This document shows positions 60,997 through 64,000 of a stretch of DNA of 64,000 nt, piece after piece. How positions within the stretch are numbered: position 1 is the first letter of the stretch; the number at the start of each line of letters is the position of its first letter. The translations under genes were made by a program, and so were the position numbers. Origin of the DNA: Flavobacteriaceae bacterium PS02338 (GTDB taxonomy: Bacteria; Bacteroidota; Bacteroidia; Sphingobacteriales; Sphingobacteriaceae). The DNA lies in assembly GCA_029959615.1 (NCBI GenBank), contig JASCOD010000004.1, forward strand, positions 310,001 to 374,000. Reading direction: 5' to 3'. The notes under the pieces are model-generated. The model ran no database searches and was not told where the DNA came from. It was given only the letters and a program-made list of their open reading frames with translations.

Positions 60997-62841
60997 TTAT
61001 TTTTTCACCACCTGCTTGGTAATACTGCCATTGATGCCGTTTAATCTTACCAAATAGACACCATTCGCCAAATTTTTTAGGTCAAAGCCTACGTTGCTCT
61101 GATTTGCGCCCACCTTTTTGACTTCTAGTACTTTTCCGTTCAGGTCAAGTATAGTTGCTTTTGTATATCTTCCAGCTTCGAAACTAATGTGTACCACAGC
61201 AGAGCTTGGGTTAGGATAAACAACGATACTATTTTCTTTAGTGAGGCTCAGGTTCAACACTCTATCTCCTAAAATAGTTGATTTTCCATTTGAATCATAT
61301 TGCATCAAACGGTAATAATTAACACCATTCAAAGGTTTTTTATCAACTATTTGGTACCTGCGCTCAATAGTAGAATTGCCATTTCCAGTTTCCTTTGCAA
61401 GCAATTCGAAATGAATACCATCTGCAGATCTCAAAATCTCGAAACCATCATTATCCAACTCATTTGATGTTGTCCATGTCAATGCCACTGTTCCCTGATT
61501 GTTTGATTTGGCTTCAAAGCTGATCAATCCAACTGGAAGCATAGCGCCAATGGCAATGGAACTATTGGCACCGAGTGAACCTGGCGCTCCTGGGCTAGGT
61601 AACAATAAAATAACATTACCTGCAAGCGCATTTTTAATACTGCCACCATTCAAGCTCAGTGCTGTAGTGCTATGGTAATCTAAGCGTAAGCTTTGATCAC
61701 TGCTTAGAACAGTATACTTAAAAACCAACATATTGCTGCCCGAACCAGAATGGTAAGTTGCATATCGATCTACCGTGCCCGTCTCCAATAACAATTGCGG
61801 TACACCAGTAACAGTAACTACACGATCAAAAACAACTTGAATGGTGATTTCGCTCCCTACACCATAAAATCCATTGCTATTGCTTGTAGTTACATTAGTA
61901 ATCTTACCAGGCGGATTACAATCGTTTCCTGTGCCAGTTGCTCCCGGATAAATATTAGGATTGCTATCATCACAATCATCAGCATTTGACACAAATCCCC
62001 ACGGGCTCCCTGTACAAGATTGGCTAGTCACATTGGGGTTGCCATAGCCATCTCCGTCCCAATCCTCGTAATAGGTTACGTTGGCGGAAACCGTAAAAAG
62101 CGCTGCAGCGGAGGTTGCCGAAGGAGTACATACTCCAGATGCGACACAACGATACCGGTATCCATTCATGGCTGTAGTTGCATTATTTATAATCATCACA
62201 GCGGTATTTGCTCCTGAGTAAACCCCGCCGTTTGGTCCAGCGCCGTTAGCAACATTGTTCCAGTTTGCGCCTGCATCAGTGCTCACTTGCCATTGGTAAG
62301 CGATGGTTCGGGTTGATGCGATATAAAATAACGCGGCACTACCCTCACAAGTGTTATATGAGAATGGATTTTGAGTAATTTGTGGAGCGCTATTAACCGT
62401 AAGCACAGCTTGGCCGCTATTGGTTGTACAGGTGGCAGCTGTGGCTACAGCTCTAAATTTATTGCCGTTCATCAACGCTGTAGCTCCGCTGATGCTAAGG
62501 GTGGTGGTAGCAGTACCAGCAAAAGCGCCTCCATCAGTTAAATCTATAAAGCCAGTGCCGGTATCTCGCTGCCATTTATAGCTGGTTGCACCAGTGGCGG
62601 TAATGCTAAAGGTAATATTGCCTCCTTCACATACGGAGTTGCTAACGGGTTGTAATGTAATAACGGGGTTGTCACAAAAGGAGCTTACATTTGAATAGGT
62701 TTCATTTGGGGATAGCACTTTTGCTGCAACGCTATTGCCAATGAGATATAAAAACAGAAAAATGGCATAGCTTTTTTTTATTGACGAACGGAATATAGCA
62801 TTCAGGATTATCTTGTAGGTTTTTTTAAAGCGATTTAGCAT
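60997..62841 (-). CDS. T9SS sorting-domain protein with Ig-like domains and MopE-type Cys/Asp motif
   Basis: A 614-residue surface protein. An N-terminal signal region spans residues 20-40 after a positively charged start. Two Ig-like repeats (CEGGNITFSITATGATSYKW and CEGSAALFYIASTRTIAYQW) follow, then YYEDWDGDGYGNPNVTSQSC ... NADDCDDSNPNIYPGA, a putative metal-binding motif like that in MopE proteins. A Calx-like beta region and a fibronectin-like VALTWTTSNELDNDGFEILRS block precede the C-terminal T9SS sorting domain (VVYPNPSSAVVHISF, LANGVYLVRL). It should be a large adhesin-type protein. A cell-surface role is inferred. Confidence 0.86.
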   Translation of the reverse strand: MLNRFKKTYKIILNAIFRSSIKKSYAIFLFLYLIGNSVAAKVLSPNETYSNVSSFCDNPVITLQPVSNSVCEGGNITFSITATGATSYKWQRDTGTGFIDLTDGGAFAGTATTTLSISGATALMNGNKFRAVATAATCTTNSGQAVLTVNSAPQITQNPFSYNTCEGSAALFYIASTRTIAYQWQVSTDAGANWNNVANGAGPNGGVYSGANTAVMIINNATTAMNGYRYRCVASGVCTPSATSAAALFTVSANVTYYEDWDGDGYGNPNVTSQSCTGSPWGFVSNADDCDDSNPNIYPGATGTGNDCNPPGKITNVTTSNSNGFYGVGSEITIQVVFDRVVTVTGVPQLLLETGTVDRYATYHSGSGSNMLVFKYTVLSSDQSLRLDYHSTTALSLNGGSIKNALAGNVILLLPSPGAPGSLGANSSIAIGAMLPVGLISFEAKSNNQGTVALTWTTSNELDNDGFEILRSADGIHFELLAKETGNGNSTIERRYQIVDKKPLNGVNYYRLMQYDSNGKSTILGDRVLNLSLTKENSIVVYPNPSSAVVHISFEAGRYTKATILDLNGKVLEVKKVGANQSNVGFDLKNLANGVYLVRLNGINGSITKQVVKK

Positions 62842-63339
62842 TGAAGAATTTTAATTGTCTACTAACTTATGTTTGCGCTAATGGTATGGAATAAGAACCA
62901 AAACCTCTCCCTATCCATGTTTTCTGTTCATTTTCTGGAATTGATCAGTTTTAGGTTATTCTTAATAGCTGTAAAATTACGAAAACATACGACTGCCGCC
63001 AAGTTTTAAGGGGTGGACAAATGGTGGACAAATGATTAAAAACACACGGTAGGAGGCTGTCAGCTGTTGTCCTCACCTGCCGAAATAAACGCAGCCCCAT
63101 GTTAAATCGCAGGGCTACGAAAAACCCACCAACCATTCCTATTTCGTCATCCTCAACTCGATTGGGGATCTTAATGCGTTAGTGTTTAAACCACGCTATC
63201 AAATGAACTAGTGAACTAGTGAACCAATGAACTAATGAACCAATGAACTAATGAACCAATGAACTAATGAACCAATAACCCACAACCCACTAAACATATT
63301 CCCTAATCGTTTGTTAAACTGATAGCTAAAACATAAAAC
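62842..63339. other. Gene-free 498-base spacer
   Basis: Contains a short direct repeat GGTGGACAAAT (twice, 63013-63034), a diverged GTTAAATCGCAGGGCTACG module near 63101, a CGTCATCCTCAACTCGATT module near 63146 and an 8-base tandem array (63202-63281). No convincing gene. Confidence 0.65.
63202..63281. repeat. 8-base microsatellite, AATGAACY, about ten copies
   Basis: Units AATGAACT and AATGAACC alternate, giving a 16-base super-period. The first units read AGTGAAC and the last AATAACCC. It lies 59 bases before the start of the 141-residue orphan. Confidence 0.9.
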
Positions 63340-63765
63340 ATGGCCAATACAACTCATAAAATTTCCGACCAACCTTCTCCTCGAGATGGCTTAGACAATA
63401 CAGGCACACAGGGTAATGATTCCTTAAGTGACGATGCTTATACCGGTGCCATAATCACAGCTGAGCAAAAGAGCAATGACACTGATCAACATATTCCAAT
63501 GACCATAAGCTCAGCACCTAATGAAGGTGAAAAAATCATCTTCGATGTATTGATTAACGAGAAATTAGCCCATGTCATTGTGATACAGAACGGATCAAGC
63601 TTTCATATCAACCTAGATGGTAAAGATAAAGGACGGGTTGAGCTAGATAAGCATGGTAAAATTAAACGTTTCCCGCAACCCAAAAGTGACAATATAGACG
63701 ATGATATTTATTTTGGCCCTATTGAGGAAAAACTGAAGGAGTTGAATAAATTACCCCTTAGTTAA
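63340..63765 (+). CDS. Hypothetical acidic protein, 141 residues
   Basis: I do not recognise this protein. The first 65 residues are polar and disordered-looking (Asp, Ser, Thr, Gln rich). The C-terminal half is a small beta-rich domain with KIIFDVLINEKLAHVIVIQNG and FHINLDGKDKGRVELDKHG, ending in a charged helix. There is no signal peptide. A microsatellite precedes it and a repeat module follows immediately, so it stands alone between repeats. It might be an accessory gene. Confidence 0.55.
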   Translation: MANTTHKISDQPSPRDGLDNTGTQGNDSLSDDAYTGAIITAEQKSNDTDQHIPMTISSAPNEGEKIIFDVLINEKLAHVIVIQNGSSFHINLDGKDKGRVELDKHGKIKRFPQPKSDNIDDDIYFGPIEEKLKELNKLPLS

Positions 63766-64000
63766 AACCGTAGGGACTGAATGTCGAGCTTGCAAAGCAA
63801 GATCCCGACACTTCGGGAAATAATCCACCATCCATTCCTAAACCGTCATTGCTGCCTGTCCCGATTATTCGGGAAACTGAAGCGAGGGATTGGTAAGGAG
63901 TGAAGTAATCTATCCAGCAGGGCTATTTATTCCTATTTCGTCATCCCTCTTTACACCCCGTCATCCTAGCCTGTCTCGATTTTTATCGGGAAGCTTGTCG
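63766..64000. repeat. Repeat modules at the window end
   Basis: Includes a GTTAAAACCGTAGGGACTGA module, the 88-base repeat copy 2 (63843-63930) with CCCGATTATTCGGG, and CGTCATCCC / TCATCCTAGCC fragments. The last element runs off the window. Confidence 0.75.

Overview
The window looks like a chromosomal segment of a Bacteroidota bacterium, most likely Sphingobacteriaceae (Pedobacter-like). The evidence is AT-rich sequence, SusC/SusD pairs, type IX secretion (T9SS) sorting domains, DUF2911, lipoproteins with short Bacteroidota-type signal peptides, a TTTG/TAnnTTTG promoter, and many intergenic palindromic repeats. No rRNA, tRNA, CRISPR array, integrase or intact insertion sequence was seen.

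Layout. (1) 0-10.5 kb: the 3' end of a TonB gene, then a surface-polysaccharide type cluster with two tandem FemAB/GNAT-like paralogues, GT4, rhamnosyltransferase-like and GT2 enzymes, interrupted by a very large C25 (gingipain-like) peptidase with its own T9SS sorting domain. (2) 10.6-19.6 kb: housekeeping genes (purL, a VOC protein, yfiC, a YfcE-like phosphoesterase, fbp, a DUF2911 protein, rnhA), then a small orphan gene and a single-domain response regulator facing a five-PAS histidine kinase. (3) 22.4-22.8 kb: a non-coding array of about 9.5 units of 42 bp. (4) 22.9-49.9 kb: a large catabolic locus. (5) 50-64 kb: a histidine kinase, secreted and T9SS proteins, an S41 peptidase, an MscS channel and several orphans, separated by long intergenic stretches built from repeat modules.

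The central locus is the most interesting part. A leftward operon (PQQ-type sugar dehydrogenase with cytochrome c, atypical Nramp-like carrier, epimerase-like protein, DapA-like aldolase, Gfo/Idh oxidoreductase) diverges from a rightward one (SusC, SusD, two surface lipoproteins, heparinase II/III-like lyase). A GntR/FCD regulator follows, then an SMP-30 lactonase diverging from an aminotransferase, a sugar-acid dehydratase, an SDR, a ceramidase-like hydrolase, a sodium symporter, an M20 amidohydrolase, a second Gfo/Idh protein and an FAH-family hydrolase. A palindrome TGTATACA, or a one-base variant, lies in both divergent promoter regions and directly in front of the regulator's own start codon. 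One regulator may therefore control the whole set. The parts fit cleavage of a polysaccharide by a lyase, import, oxidation to a lactone, hydrolysis, dehydration, a second oxidation and C-C cleavage, with an amino or N-acyl group handled along the way. The actual substrate cannot be read from the sequence.
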